A DNA stretch of 64,000 nucleotides from Cytobacillus firmus (GCF_023657595.1 NZ_CP098323.1:3062001-3126000); one strand, 5' to 3'; positions 33,903 to 43,779 are shown, counted from the stretch's first letter. The notes: generated by a model from the sequence alone, not told the origin. Translations and numbers: made by a program.

Positions 33903-34376
33903 TTATGCTATCGTATCCAGCAGCTCAATATCTAAATCCTCAATATTCTCCCAGCTATGATGGATTTCTAGGTGCCACTCATTTTTCAGCCGATTGTATC
34001 CCTTTTCTTCAATCCAGCTGTGCAATTCCCTATAGGAATTTCCAATCTCATCATTAGGTCCATTGTGCCGGATAGAGGCATATTTTTGCGGTGGAATTTC
34101 TAATGAGAACATTCCATCAGGAACTCCGATAAATTCCTTTACCTCAATGCCAATCCAATAGCCGTCTTCTTCAGGAGAGTCTTCCTCCACTTTAAAAGCA
34201 CCAACAAGCCGGTCTGGATTTACAGCTCCCTTAATTTCTGTAAGGCGTTCCGTAAATAATTTAATAGCCCGCGGAATTTCAGCCAGGTACTGATCCGGCG
34301 GGCATAAGACGCGGATCCCTATTAGTCTCAAACTTCCGCGTTCTGTCTCAGAAGCCCGCAAAATCAATTCAGACAT
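33903..34376 (-). CDS. GyrI-like effector-binding domain protein
   Basis: 157 residues. The GyrI/BmrR C-terminal fold is suggested by YWIGIEVKEFIGVPDGMFSL and IPPQKYASIRHNGPNDEIGN, where the Ile-Pro-x-x-x-Tyr-Ala segment and the His-x-Gly turn are conserved, and by ENIEDLDIELLDTIA at the end. The likely role is binding hydrophobic or cationic compounds. It has no DNA-binding part. AATAAGGAGGGAAAGG precedes the ATG; the aminotransferase gene is 14 nt upstream, so they probably share a transcript. Confidence 0.72.
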   Translation of the reverse strand: MSELILRASETERGSLRLIGIRVLCPPDQYLAEIPRAIKLFTERLTEIKGAVNPDRLVGAFKVEEDSPEEDGYWIGIEVKEFIGVPDGMFSLEIPPQKYASIRHNGPNDEIGNSYRELHSWIEEKGYNRLKNEWHLEIHHSWENIEDLDIELLDTIA

Positions 34377-34390
34377 CCTTTCCCTCCTTA

Positions 34391-35551
34391 TTAAGCAATG
34401 GGCAATGCCAGTTCTCTAAACCTCTCAGCTGCTTTTTGGATATCTGTGTCAAAGCCCATTTCGTTCATTGTTTCACCGATTAGCACAATGGCCCTTTCAA
34501 GCATGTCTTCAGTCGTATTCCCCATATGGCCGATTCGGAATGCTTTCCCCGCAAGATGAGCCAGGGCACCGGCAACAATAACACCTTTTGTCGCAAGAGA
34601 GGCCCGGAATTCAGCATCATCCATACCTTCAGGGTAAAGGATACAGCTGAGAGTAGCTGCAGCGGCATTTTCATCAGCAATTGCCTTCATTCCATATTCA
34701 GCAAGCGCAGCCCTGACAGCTTTTCCAAATGCTTCATGGCGCTTGTAACGGTTTTCCATTCCTTCCGCTAACACCAGCCTCATTCCCTCCTCATAGGCAT
34801 AAATCAGATTAACAGGTGGCGTAGCAAAGTACTTTTGCGGATCATGCATAATGGGAATCCAATTATAAATATCGCAATAGTAGGCAGGAACCCGTTCCAT
34901 TTGTTCACGGGCAGCCAATGCTGTCTCATTGAATGCCACAACAGCGAGTCCTGGCGGCACACCGATCGCTTTCTGTGAGCCTGTTAATACGACATCAATT
35001 TTCCCTTCGCCATATGACTTGCTCATATCCTCTTCCATCGCAGCCGTCGCACAGACTCCATCCAGAATAACCAGTGCCCCATGCTTTTTAGTGATAGGTA
35101 TCAGGGAATCCAGGTCAGCCGCAACACCGGTTGAGGTATCAGCATGGGTTATCGTCACCGCTTTATAGGAACGTGATGCAAGTTTTTCCTCAACAGCGGC
35201 GGGGTCCACCTGCTTCCCCCATTCGGATTGAATAATATCTGCCTGTATTCCGAACGCCTTGGCTAATTGCAGGAAACGATCACCGAAAAAGCCCTGGCTT
35301 ATAATCAATAGCCGTTCTCCTGCTGCTACCGTGTTCACCAGAGCCATTTCCATCGCAATCGTACCGGAGCCGGAGATCACAAACACCTCACCATCTGTCT
35401 TCAGCATCTCCCTCGTTTTCTCAATCGCACTCTTATAAACAGCGGCAAATCTCGGATCCGTATGCCCCCTTGTTTCCTGTGACATCGCCTCATAAATCGA
35501 ATCCACAACAGGTGTAGGTCCCGGGATCAAAAGCATTTCCTCGTTTGGCAT
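34391..35551 (-). CDS. Class V aminotransferase (serine/alanine-glyoxylate type)
   Basis: 386 residues, the usual length. MLLIPGPTPV opens the protein as in PucG and SgaA relatives, and the PLP-binding lysine is in VLTGSQKAIGVPPGL (about residue 194). FVISGSGTIAMEMAL and THADTSTGVAADLD form the cofactor pocket, and CDIYNWIPIMHDPQKYFATP is a family segment. It moves an amino group between serine, alanine or a ureidoglycine-type donor and glyoxylate or pyruvate. No purine degradation genes lie beside it, so PucG function is not supported by context. Confidence 0.87.
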   Translation of the reverse strand: MPNEEMLLIPGPTPVVDSIYEAMSQETRGHTDPRFAAVYKSAIEKTREMLKTDGEVFVISGSGTIAMEMALVNTVAAGERLLIISQGFFGDRFLQLAKAFGIQADIIQSEWGKQVDPAAVEEKLASRSYKAVTITHADTSTGVAADLDSLIPITKKHGALVILDGVCATAAMEEDMSKSYGEGKIDVVLTGSQKAIGVPPGLAVVAFNETALAAREQMERVPAYYCDIYNWIPIMHDPQKYFATPPVNLIYAYEEGMRLVLAEGMENRYKRHEAFGKAVRAALAEYGMKAIADENAAAATLSCILYPEGMDDAEFRASLATKGVIVAGALAHLAGKAFRIGHMGNTTEDMLERAIVLIGETMNEMGFDTDIQKAAERFRELALPIA

Positions 35552-35604
35552 GATAAATCCTCCTTTGGTTGGTTTTAGATATCTAAATGTTTCGACATTT
35601 CCTA

Positions 35605-36609
35605 TTAAATACCTCTTTTAATTCCTTTTTGATTCGTGGATTCATCTGGGAACATGAGTGTATATGTTCTATTTTTCTGAGCTCCGGTTTGGGGGAGATT
35701 GAGGGATTGAAGGAGCCTTGTTGCGGCATGGGATGAAGAAACATGCAGAAAGTTTCTGAGTTCCTTGTTTGTGATGGCAGGTCCCAGCAGAAGACTATAG
35801 TCATGTAATGCTTTCATATGTGCTGCTTTGCTGGTAATCTTGCATTTTGGACAGTACCATGTGCGACTTACTCTTTCAAGAGGCAGAAAGCTGCATGCAG
35901 GGCAGAACACGCCCGTAAGAATTTCAGATTGATTGATCTGGAATCTTGATAGAATTGAGCTTTCCTGCTCAGTGCTCTGCTTCTTTAATAAGCGAATGAT
36001 CTTTTTAAGGAGTTTTTCACTGATATCTTTCTTAATTGAACTCTCTATCTGCTCAATTTTTATAGGAAGAGTATTTCGGTGAATAACTTTACGGCTGAGG
36101 TCAATATGATGGGGAATGACTTTAATTCCTGTATGCGGATTACTAATGACTACAAAAGAATAGGCCGGTAATTCCTCATTACTGGCATTGGCTTTAAACC
36201 ACCTTCTAAGTTGTGATGCCTGCCTATTTACCTGAATTAAAGGGCAAGGAAAAACTTGCTCTTTTCCATTCTTAATACGAATTAATTGATTATATACTGT
36301 ATCAAAATGCAGGATTCCTGTTATATTTTTCACTTCAAGTATTAGTGCGAACTTTTTCGTAAGTATAAGAGTATCGATTTGGAAAAAGCGATCATTATCC
36401 GGCAAGCGGAGATCATGAAGAATAAAATATTCCTTACTGTCCAGAAAATCAAGTTGAAAATCCAATGAAGTTTCTCCTTTATAACCGGCAAGTCTTTTAT
36501 TCATTTCTTCGTTAATGAGTGTGATTTTTGGGTGATGGGATGGAAGCCTGCGGAGGAGAGCTTCTGTTTTGCGAATCAAAAGAGGGATTTTTCGTTCTTT
36601 GAGGATCAT
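35605..36609 (-). CDS. NERD domain protein with zinc ribbon
   Basis: 334 residues. The NERD (nuclease-related) domain covers about 40-150. NDRFFQIDTLILTKKFALIL followed by EVKN supplies the D-x13-ExK pattern of the restriction-endonuclease fold. A C-terminal zinc ribbon is FCPACSFLPLERVSRTWYCP then KC. The role is presumed DNA processing; the substrate is unknown. GGAGTGAAAAA precedes the ATG. The first ten or so codons lie inside the first unit of a 255-bp triplicated block, so two truncated copies of the gene start sit upstream. Confidence 0.8.
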   Translation of the reverse strand: MILKERKIPLLIRKTEALLRRLPSHHPKITLINEEMNKRLAGYKGETSLDFQLDFLDSKEYFILHDLRLPDNDRFFQIDTLILTKKFALILEVKNITGILHFDTVYNQLIRIKNGKEQVFPCPLIQVNRQASQLRRWFKANASNEELPAYSFVVISNPHTGIKVIPHHIDLSRKVIHRNTLPIKIEQIESSIKKDISEKLLKKIIRLLKKQSTEQESSILSRFQINQSEILTGVFCPACSFLPLERVSRTWYCPKCKITSKAAHMKALHDYSLLLGPAITNKELRNFLHVSSSHAATRLLQSLNLPQTGAQKNRTYTLMFPDESTNQKGIKRGI

Positions 36610-37340
36610 TTTTTCACTCCATTCTTGTTTCGTACTAAAAAATTCAACAATATTCCTGCAAACCCTCTATGGAAAGCTGCGAAAAGAGTGTTTATGTGCG
36701 GATAGCCGAAATTTGTGTGCGGATAATCGATTTTGTGTGCGGATAAGCAGAAAATATGTGCGGATAAAAATATTTCTGTGCGCTCACAGCTCAGCTCAGC
36801 ACACCAAGAAAAATGTCAGGGCAAAAGCTCATTAAAGAGGGATTTTTCTTCTTTGAGGATCACTTTTTCACTCCATTCTTGTTTTATACTAAAAAAATTC
36901 AACAATACTCCTGCAAACCCTCTATGGAAAGCTGCGAAGAGAGTGTTTATGTGCGGATAGCCGAAATTTGTGTGCGGATAATCGATTTTGTGTGCGGATA
37001 AGCAGAAAATATGTACGGATAAAAATTTTTCTGTGCGTTCACAGCTCAGCTCAGCACACCAAGAAAAATGTCAGGGCAAAAGCTCATTAAAGTGGGATTT
37101 TTCGTTCTTTGAGGATCATTTTTTCACTCCATTCTTGTTTCATACTAAAAAATTCAACAATATTCCTGCAAATCCTCTATGAAAAGCTGCGAAGAGAGTG
37201 TTTATGTGCGGATAGCCGAAATTTGTGTGCGGATAATCGATTTTGTGTGCAGATAGGCAGAAAATATGTGCGATTAAAAATATTTCTGTGCGCTCACGCC
37301 CACAGCTCAGCTCAGCACACCAAGAAAAAAAGACAGGGCA
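36584..37340. repeat. 255-bp unit repeated three times between cysI and the NERD gene
   Basis: The junction string GGGATTTTTC(G)TTCTTTGAGG starts at 36584, 36839 and 37094, each 255 bp apart, and the units are nearly identical over their length. On the minus strand, each unit runs from a TGTGCTGAGCTGAGCTGTG hairpin region, through four TATCCGCACA-type 10-mers, to the ribosome site and first codons of the NERD gene (MILKERKIPLL). The middle unit begins its copy with GTG and both upstream copies lose the frame within about 12 codons. It is a recent tandem duplication of the promoter and gene start. The 10-mers decay most in the unit nearest cysI. Confidence 0.88.
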
Positions 37341-37362
37341 CAAGCCCCATCTTTCCTCAACC

Positions 37363-39084
37363 TCAATTATGAAAATTAGTCCCGTCCGTTGTCGCTTCAA
37401 TAATACCCGCCCGGATAACGAAGTCGCCAAAATGCTCGCCGTCCTGACGTTCACGGGCGTAGCGCGGCAGGATGACGCGCAGCTCGTTCAGGATTTCTTC
37501 TTCCCCGATATTTTCGCGGTACATTTTGCTGAGGCGGCTTCCGTCAAAGGCTGCCCCGAGATACATATTGTACTTGCCGACCGCCTTGCCGATAAAGCCG
37601 ATTTCTCCGAGTGCGTGACGCGCGCAGCCGTTCGGGCAGCCGGTCATGCGGATCGTGATTTCTTCATTCCGCAAGCCCGCCTCATCAGCGATTTCATCAA
37701 TTTTATCGATCAATCCTGGCAGATAGCGTTCAGCCTCAGCCATCGCCAAACCGCAGGTCGGCAGAGCCACACAGGCCATGGATCCACGGCGCAGCGCACT
37801 GTAGCGGCTTCCGTCTGTTAAGCCATATTTTTCAATCAGCGACTCAATCGCAGCTTTATCTTCGTCAGCCACACTGCCGATAATCAGGTTCTGATTGGCC
37901 GTCAGCCTGAAATCGCCTTTATGAACCTTGGCGATCTCCCGCAATGCTGTTTTCAGCTTATAATCTTCGAAGTCTGCCACACGGCCTCCTTCTATGAACA
38001 TCGTAAAATGCCATTTTCCGCGGACACCCTTTACCCATCCATAGCGGTCACCGTTGGAATCAAACTTGAATCCGCGTGCTTCCTCCAGTTTCCAGCCTAA
38101 GCGGGTTTCCAGTTCTTCAATAACAGTCTCCAGCCCGAGGCGGTCAACCGTATATTTAAATCGTGCATTTTTCCGGACGGAGCGGTTTCCGTAATCCCGC
38201 TGAATCGTAATAGTCTTTTCAGCCACTTCGTAGATTTTATCTGGCGTCACAAAGCCAATTACCTTCGAAAGCTGCGGGTATGTGGCTTTATCTCCATGAG
38301 AGAAGCCCATTCCTCCGCCAATTGCCACGTTAAAGCCTGCCAGCTTGCCATCTTCAACTATCGCTATAAAGCCGAGATCCTGTGAAAAGACATCAATATC
38401 ATTGGAAGGCGGTACAGCGATCCCAATCTTAAATTTCCGCGGCAAATAAAGCGGGCCATACATCGGCTCAATCTCTTCATCCACTTCTGGAGAGCCGGCT
38501 ACTTTTTCTTCATCCAGCCAAATTTCATGATAGGCACGTGTGCGGGGCAGAAGATCGTCACTTAACATCTTCGCCAGCTCATACACTTCCTCATGAATTT
38601 CAGATTGATCGGGATTGGAGATGCACATGACATTCCGGTTCACATCTCCGCATGCTGCGATCGTATCAAGCATCGTTGAATGAATGGCCTGGATGGTCTT
38701 TTTCATATTCCATTTCAGGATTCCATGCATCTGGAAGGTCTGGCGTGTTGTTAATTTGAGAGTGCTGTTGCCATACTTCTCAGCCAGGTCATCCACGACT
38801 AGCCATTGCTTTGGTGATGCGACACCTCCGGGAAGACGCAGGCGGAGCATAAACTGATAAGCCGGCTCAAGTTTCTGCTTCTGGCGTTCATTCCTGAGAT
38901 CCCGGTCATCCTGCAGATAGCTGCCGTGGTGCTTCATTAGTCTGTTATCATCATCCGGGATACCGGCGCTGATCCGATCCTGCATAACTTCCGCCAGCGT
39001 TCCGCGCAAAAAGTTGCTTCGATCCTTAATTCCCTCAACATCACTGGGAGGTCCGTCCGGTGCTTTTAATTTTGGGTTTACCAT
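37363..39084 (-). CDS. cysI: Sulfite reductase [NADPH] hemoprotein beta-component
   Basis: 573 residues from the ATG at 39084 ([20 protein letters not shown]), with AAAGGAG upstream. CysI reduces sulfite to sulfide with six electrons at a sirohaem coupled to a [4Fe-4S] cluster. The four cluster cysteines are Cys438 and Cys444 ([10 protein letters not shown]) and Cys483 and Cys487 ([10 protein letters not shown]), close to the E. coli numbering. The two ferredoxin-like substrate modules ([28 protein letters not shown]) are in order. The gene follows cysJ with a 25-nt gap, so the enzyme is made from one operon. Confidence 0.95.
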   Translation of the reverse strand: MVNPKLKAPDGPPSDVEGIKDRSNFLRGTLAEVMQDRISAGIPDDDNRLMKHHGSYLQDDRDLRNERQKQKLEPAYQFMLRLRLPGGVASPKQWLVVDDLAEKYGNSTLKLTTRQTFQMHGILKWNMKKTIQAIHSTMLDTIAACGDVNRNVMCISNPDQSEIHEEVYELAKMLSDDLLPRTRAYHEIWLDEEKVAGSPEVDEEIEPMYGPLYLPRKFKIGIAVPPSNDIDVFSQDLGFIAIVEDGKLAGFNVAIGGGMGFSHGDKATYPQLSKVIGFVTPDKIYEVAEKTITIQRDYGNRSVRKNARFKYTVDRLGLETVIEELETRLGWKLEEARGFKFDSNGDRYGWVKGVRGKWHFTMFIEGGRVADFEDYKLKTALREIAKVHKGDFRLTANQNLIIGSVADEDKAAIESLIEKYGLTDGSRYSALRRGSMACVALPTCGLAMAEAERYLPGLIDKIDEIADEAGLRNEEITIRMTGCPNGCARHALGEIGFIGKAVGKYNMYLGAAFDGSRLSKMYRENIGEEEILNELRVILPRYARERQDGEHFGDFVIRAGIIEATTDGTNFHN

Positions 39085-39109
39085 GCTGAAAAACTCCTTT
39101 CCTTCCAAA

Positions 39110-40921
39110 TCAATATACGTCGCGCTGGTAGCGTTTATTTTTCTGCATATCGGCAAGATATTCCTCAGCCTGTTCGCGGCTCATACCGCCTTCTTTTTCA
39201 ATAATATCTATGAGTGTGTTATGGACATCATGCGCCATGTTTTTCTCATCGCCGCAGATGTAGACTGCCGCACCTTGCTCGAGCCACTGGAATAGTTCCC
39301 TGCTGTTTTCCTGCATTCTATGCTGAACATAAACCTTCTCATCATCATCACGGGAAAAAGCGACATCCAGCTTCGATAAGACTCCATCCTTTAGCCACTT
39401 TTGCCATTCAGTCTGATATAGAAAATCGGTTACAAAATGCTGGTCGCCGAAGAATAGCCAGGACTTCCCTTCCGCGCCGTTTTCTTCACGCTCCTGCATA
39501 AAGGATCGGAACGGTGCAATTCCTGTTCCGGGACCAACCATAATAATTGGTGATTCCGGATTTTCAGGCAGTTTAAAGTTTTCATTGTGCTGAATAAATA
39601 CCGGCAGTGTATCACCAGGCTGGAGGCGCTCTGCACATAGAATCGAGCAGACCCCTTTACGTTCACGGCCATGGGCGTCATAGCGGACTGCACCGATAGT
39701 TAAGTGTACTTCATCAGGATTTGCTTCAAAACTGCTGGAAATAGAATATAGACGCGCAGGAATCTTACGCAGTATAGAGACAAACTCTTGTGCCGAACTG
39801 CTCCATGGCTTAAAATCACGGACTAAATCAATTAAATCACGCCCATCGATATAGGATTTCAATCGGCTGCTGTCTAATGCAAGCTGGTGCAGCTCTTCAT
39901 TACCGGAAAGCTTTGCAGCCTTTTCTACAAGCGGCTTGGTCAGGACAGTAATCTCAAAGTGAGACGAAAGTGCATCTTTTAATTTTACTGTTTCCTCCTT
40001 CACTCTGACTGCTTCCTCAGGATCCCAGTTCATCTCAGTTAAAAGCAGGTCAACCAATTCAGGATCGTTCTCTGGGTATACTCCCAGGCTGTCACCAGGC
40101 TGATACGTCAGTCCTGAACCCTCTAACGAAATCTCTAGATGACGTGTTTCTTTATTGGAGCCGCGGCCGTTGAGATTAATATTCTCCAGCACTTCTGCAC
40201 GGAACGGATTCGATCGGGAATAAACTGACTCGGCAGGTGCTGAAGCTGAAACTGAAGCGGCTGAAGGAGAAGGACTGCTGCTTTCCCCATCGCTCAAGCC
40301 GGCTAATACAGCTTCCGCCCACACTGCTGCAGGCTCTTCGAAATCAAGATCACAATCTACCCTTGGTGTTATTCTCGTTCCGCCAAGCTCCTCGAGACGT
40401 TTATCAAAATCCTTCCCAGTCTGGCAGAAGAATTCATATGAGCTGTCGCCAAGAGCTAAAACGGAGTAACGGAAGTCTTCAAGTTTTGGAGCTCTTTTTC
40501 CGTGAATGAATTCATGGAATGTTAATGCGTTATCCGGAGGGTCTCCCTCACCATGAGTACTGACGACAATTAACAGGTTTTTGACCTTTTTAAGATTATT
40601 AGGCTTAAAGTCACTCATTGCTGAAACGTTTACTTGAAAACCTCTCTCCTCAAGCGTTTTCCCGGCTTTTTTTGCCAGATTCTGCGCATTCCCGGTTTGT
40701 GATCCAAATAAAATGGTCACTTCCTTTGGAATAGCCGGCGCCGCTGCCGATGCTGGACGCTCTTCCACTGCAGGGGCAGCCTGCAAAGTTGAGGACTGTA
40801 TCGCGGCAAGATACCCGCTCAGCCAGAGGGATTGAGTCTCTGTCAGAGTCGGGAGAAGACGATTCAGGAGCTCTGTCTGCTCCTGGTTAAACGGACTGTT
40901 CATTACCTGAAGTTGCAACAT
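39110..40921 (-). CDS. cysJ: Sulfite reductase [NADPH] flavoprotein alpha-component
   Basis: 603 residues from ATG at 40921; the adjacent TTG (40918) is better spaced from AGGTGG and would give [10 protein letters not shown], as I recall for the B. subtilis protein. Domains in order: an N-terminal helical part, an FMN flavodoxin domain ([18 protein letters not shown] at about 70, [12 protein letters not shown]), a Ser/Ala/Pro-rich linker at about 208-232, an FAD domain ([23 protein letters not shown]), and an NADPH domain ([28 protein letters not shown]). It takes electrons from NADPH and hands them to CysI. Confidence 0.94.
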   Translation of the reverse strand: MLQLQVMNSPFNQEQTELLNRLLPTLTETQSLWLSGYLAAIQSSTLQAAPAVEERPASAAAPAIPKEVTILFGSQTGNAQNLAKKAGKTLEERGFQVNVSAMSDFKPNNLKKVKNLLIVVSTHGEGDPPDNALTFHEFIHGKRAPKLEDFRYSVLALGDSSYEFFCQTGKDFDKRLEELGGTRITPRVDCDLDFEEPAAVWAEAVLAGLSDGESSSPSPSAASVSASAPAESVYSRSNPFRAEVLENINLNGRGSNKETRHLEISLEGSGLTYQPGDSLGVYPENDPELVDLLLTEMNWDPEEAVRVKEETVKLKDALSSHFEITVLTKPLVEKAAKLSGNEELHQLALDSSRLKSYIDGRDLIDLVRDFKPWSSSAQEFVSILRKIPARLYSISSSFEANPDEVHLTIGAVRYDAHGRERKGVCSILCAERLQPGDTLPVFIQHNENFKLPENPESPIIMVGPGTGIAPFRSFMQEREENGAEGKSWLFFGDQHFVTDFLYQTEWQKWLKDGVLSKLDVAFSRDDDEKVYVQHRMQENSRELFQWLEQGAAVYICGDEKNMAHDVHNTLIDIIEKEGGMSREQAEEYLADMQKNKRYQRDVY

Positions 40922-40933
40922 GATCCACCTCGC

Positions 40934-40957
40934 AAACCAGCAGAGTAGGGCTGGTTT
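40934..40957 (-). promoter_or_regulatory. Leader hairpin before cysJ
   Basis: Minus-strand AAACCAGC and GCTGGTTT form a perfect 8-bp stem with an 8-nt loop. It ends a few bases before the GAGGTGG ribosome site. There is no T run, so it is not a terminator. It could protect the mRNA end, hinder initiation, or be a protein site. The 190-bp cysJ/cysL gap is otherwise very AT-rich and must hold both divergent promoters. Confidence 0.4.
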
Positions 40958-41114
40958 ATTCTTATTTTTTAAAAATTCTTCTTTTCCTATAAAAAAAGTC
41001 GGGTTTATAATTAAAAAAATATATATCTAATACTTTACCGAATGATTTAGCATTAGTAAAATAAATATTAATTATCATAACTATTAATATTATTAATTAC
41101 AAAAGGGTGATATT

Positions 41115-42005
41115 TTGCATTATGATGCGTTAAAAACATTCGTAACCTTGGCTGAGGTGAAAAATTTTACAAAGACCGCTGAGCTCCTTCTCATGTCGCA
41201 GCCCAGTGTCAGCATGCACGTAAAAAATCTGGAAAAGGAATTTCAGACAAAACTTTTTCAGCGTTCACCAAAATACTTAAAGATTACGCCCAGCGGTGAA
41301 ATATTATATGACCGGGCCAAGCAGATGATTACCATTTATGAGCAAACCAGGCAGGAAATTTTAGATCAGCAGCATACCATTAAAGGGGATTTGAAAATTG
41401 CGGCCAGTTTCACAATAGGGGAATACATCCTTCCTCCCCTTCTTCTTGACCTGCAGAATGAATATCCTGAACTGAATCTCCAGATTACGATCGCCAACAC
41501 GGAGGAAGTTGTCCTGTCGACCCGCTCCCATCATGTCGATATCGGCTTAATTGAGGGCCAGACAAATGAAAAAGAGCTTATCGTGACTCCTTTTTTAGAG
41601 GATGAATTATTTATTGTGACCTCCAACCAGCATCCATTGGCACAAAAAGAAGAAGCAACCATTGCTGATCTCCAGGATCAGGCCTGGATCATGAGGGAAA
41701 ACGGCTCAGGAACCCGGGAATATTTTAACCATGTGGTCAGATCAAATGGCCTTAAGGTGAAATCACTCCTGACGATCTCAAGCAACCAGGGAATAAAAGA
41801 AACACTCATCAATGGGCTGGGAATGAGCATTCTTTCCGGAAGCGTAGTCGCAAGAGACGTCAAACAAAACAACCTGTGTATCATCAAGGTGAAAAGTCAG
41901 GAATTCAAACGCACTCTGTCCTATGTACTTTCTCCCATAATGCAGGAAAAAAGGAATGTCAGCATTTTTATCGAAGCTCTCAGCGAAAGATGGCATCATA
42001 AATAA
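41115..42005 (+). CDS. cysL: LysR-family regulator, CysL-like
   Basis: 296 residues from a TTG with AAAAGGGTGATATT before it. The N-terminal winged helix is HYDALKTFVTLAEVKNFTKT followed by AELLLMSQPSVSMHVKNLEK; the effector domain covers about 90-290 (PHLLD-like LPPLLLDLQNEYPELNLQIT). It is divergent from cysJI. In B. subtilis, CysL (YwfK) activates cysJI from exactly this position, so the assignment rests on sequence class plus synteny. The site is expected in the AT-rich 40958-41114 gap; I could not single out a T-N11-A motif with confidence. Confidence 0.85.
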   Translation: MHYDALKTFVTLAEVKNFTKTAELLLMSQPSVSMHVKNLEKEFQTKLFQRSPKYLKITPSGEILYDRAKQMITIYEQTRQEILDQQHTIKGDLKIAASFTIGEYILPPLLLDLQNEYPELNLQITIANTEEVVLSTRSHHVDIGLIEGQTNEKELIVTPFLEDELFIVTSNQHPLAQKEEATIADLQDQAWIMRENGSGTREYFNHVVRSNGLKVKSLLTISSNQGIKETLINGLGMSILSGSVVARDVKQNNLCIIKVKSQEFKRTLSYVLSPIMQEKRNVSIFIEALSERWHHK

Positions 42006-42009
42006 TGGC

Positions 42010-42150
42010 GCTGAGTCGGAGGTTACCTCGGGCTTGGACTCAAAAATGGAAAAACCTGACCGCTGTGTCCGAAGTTGCTTCAGGTTTGAACTCAACATTA
42101 GAAAAACCTGACCGCTGTGTCCGAAGCTGCTCCAGGTTCAGACTCAAAAA
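42010..42150 (+). repeat. 52-bp repeat family, short array after cysL
   Basis: About 2.5 units directly 3' of cysL. CGAAGTTGCTTCAGGTTTGA starts one unit at 42070 and CGAAGCTGCTCCAGGTTCAG the next at 42122, 52 bp apart; a diverged unit precedes them. Each unit continues CTCAAxxxxxGAAAAACCTG then ACCGCTGTGTC. This matches the 21.1-21.7 kb array read on its minus strand. In both places the array has the same sense orientation relative to the gene it follows. Here CAGGTTT and AAACCTG within a unit can pair. Confidence 0.85.
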
Positions 42151-42264
42151 AAAGACAAGCTTTTTTTCACACTAGTCCCACTTTATTCATATATTATAGT
42201 GTCGACGTGTATAAAATCTGTCCATTTTATTCAAAATAAGGAAAAAATGGCTGAGGTGAAAAAA

Positions 42265-42474
42265 ATGGGATTATTGAATGCCTTTAATGAATGGCGCGAA
42301 ATGAGATATCAGAATCATGTCAATCGCATGAAGGAAGAAAACAAGTGTCCGGACTGTTACGGCAGGGGTTTTTCACTTTATCCGGGGAATGAATTCGCTT
42401 ATCATGCTAATCAATTTGACTGCCAGGGCTGCAATGGAACCGGACTGTATTCAGAATGGAATAGCTTATCATAA
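42265..42474 (+). CDS. Small DnaJ-type zinc-ribbon protein, 69 aa
   Basis: Start ATG at 42265 (MGLLNAFNEWREMRYQNHVN), chosen for GAGGTGAAAAAA; the open frame extends 22 codons upstream without a site. Two CxxCxGxG units are present, CPDCYGRGF and CQGCNGTGL, as in the DnaJ cysteine-rich domain, so it should bind one zinc. Short proteins like this are widespread in Bacillus and are sometimes mislabelled methionine aminopeptidase in databases. No function is known. Confidence 0.7.
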   Translation: MGLLNAFNEWREMRYQNHVNRMKEENKCPDCYGRGFSLYPGNEFAYHANQFDCQGCNGTGLYSEWNSLS

Positions 42475-42477
42475 TGA

Positions 42478-42508
42478 AAGGCCATGATCCATTGGGGATC
42501 ATGGCCTT
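42478..42508. terminator. Bidirectional terminator
   Basis: AAGGCCATGATCC and GGATCATGGCCTT form a perfect 13-bp stem on a 5-nt loop. TTATTTTG follows on the plus strand and TTCATTATG on the minus strand. It lies between two convergent genes. Confidence 0.8.
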
Positions 42509-42517
42509 ATTTTGAAC

Positions 42518-43696
42518 TTATGCTAATGTCTTATTCGACTCAAATTCTTCTTTAACCCTTTTTAAAAGCTCCTTATTTGTTAATACTTCATACCCGGTAA
42601 GTGCCATTGCCTTAGCTCCAAGAATCATGGCTTCTCTGGCCTGCTCACTCATTGCAGCTTCACGGAATTCATGTGTATGGCAGGCATAAGCCTCGTTTGT
42701 AATTTTAATATAGGGATGAATGGAAGGTGCTGACTGGCTGACATTTCCCATGTCCAGAGAACCTGAGCCATCCTTTTGTTCCATTATTTCTTCCTCATTG
42801 ACACCTAGGGAAATCAGTTCCTTATTAAATGCTTCTGATAAAGGACTGTTCGTAACCATATCGTCATAAGAGAATTCATAAAAGGACCACTTCATTTCTG
42901 CACCAGTCTGCAGAGCTGCCCCTTCAGCACATTTTTTGACCTTTTCTACTAATTCATTTACATATTCACGCTTTGCAGCACGAACATAAAATTGGGCAAC
43001 CGCATAATCCGGAACAACGTTTGCAGCCTTGCCCCCTTCCGTAATAATGCCGTGGATTCGGGCATCTGGTTTGATATGCTGGCGCAAAGCATTTATGCTG
43101 CTGAACGTTTGAAGAACAGCATCCAGCGCATTTATTCCCAAATGCGGGCTGGCAGCTGCGTGTGCTGACTTTCCAAAAAACTCAAACTGGATCGCATCCA
43201 TCGCCAGTGATGAACCGCTCTTCACATAATTGTCGAGGGGATGAACCATAATCGCTGCATCCAAAGCGTCAAAAATACCTGCTTCGGCCATGGTCACCTT
43301 GCCGCCCTTTGTCTCCTCTGCAGGCGTGCCAAAGACAATGACTTTTCCTCCTGTTTCATGAATCACTTTGCTCAGTCCAATTCCGGCAGCAATCCCCATT
43401 GTCCCAATAAGATTATGGCCGCATGCATGCCCAACTTCAGGCAATGCATCATATTCAGACATATATCCAATTACAGGCCCTTCTTTCCCGCTGTCATAAG
43501 TAGCCGTGAAAGCAGTCGGTAAACCGCAAGTGCCAATTTCCACGGTAAAACCATGCTTCTTAAGCTCCTCTGTCAATACTTTGCATGCCTTGTACTCTTC
43601 ATGCCCCAGTTCGGGATTCTCGCCTATGTAAGTGCTTATTCTATTAAAATCATCTTGAAACTCATCGATTTGGTTAATAATAAGATTTTTCCCCAT
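42518..43696 (-). CDS. M20-family amidohydrolase (AbgB-like)
   Basis: 392 residues; AGGAGAGCAGATAT precedes the ATG. Metal-binding motifs: GHACGHNLIGTMG near residue 92, PAEETKGGKVTMAEAG, MVHPLDN, and HTHEFREAAMS near residue 340. The dimerisation insert (FFGKSAHAAASPHLGINALD) is in place. Enzymes of this group cleave amide bonds of acyl-amino acids or p-aminobenzoyl-glutamate; the substrate cannot be told. It is monocistronic with a terminator behind it. Confidence 0.86.
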   Translation of the reverse strand: MGKNLIINQIDEFQDDFNRISTYIGENPELGHEEYKACKVLTEELKKHGFTVEIGTCGLPTAFTATYDSGKEGPVIGYMSEYDALPEVGHACGHNLIGTMGIAAGIGLSKVIHETGGKVIVFGTPAEETKGGKVTMAEAGIFDALDAAIMVHPLDNYVKSGSSLAMDAIQFEFFGKSAHAAASPHLGINALDAVLQTFSSINALRQHIKPDARIHGIITEGGKAANVVPDYAVAQFYVRAAKREYVNELVEKVKKCAEGAALQTGAEMKWSFYEFSYDDMVTNSPLSEAFNKELISLGVNEEEIMEQKDGSGSLDMGNVSQSAPSIHPYIKITNEAYACHTHEFREAAMSEQAREAMILGAKAMALTGYEVLTNKELLKRVKEEFESNKTLA

Positions 43697-43779
43697 ATAT
43701 CTGCTCTCCTAATCCGCAAATCTATATTTATTCATATATAATTATAATAATACATTTCTATATTATTTTACAGCACGAA

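Noticed and set aside
34391-35551. Purine degradation (PucG) assignment
   Set aside because: No other puc genes nearby; the class V aminotransferase fold alone cannot separate PucG from other members.
36584-37340. Replication origin based on DnaA-like words
   Set aside because: No dnaA, dnaN-main or gyrB context and no AT-rich unwinding element; the words match imperfectly.
37243-37821. 192-codon plus-strand frame across the repeat and cysI end
   Set aside because: It starts inside the 255-bp repeat and runs antisense to cysI; no independent support.
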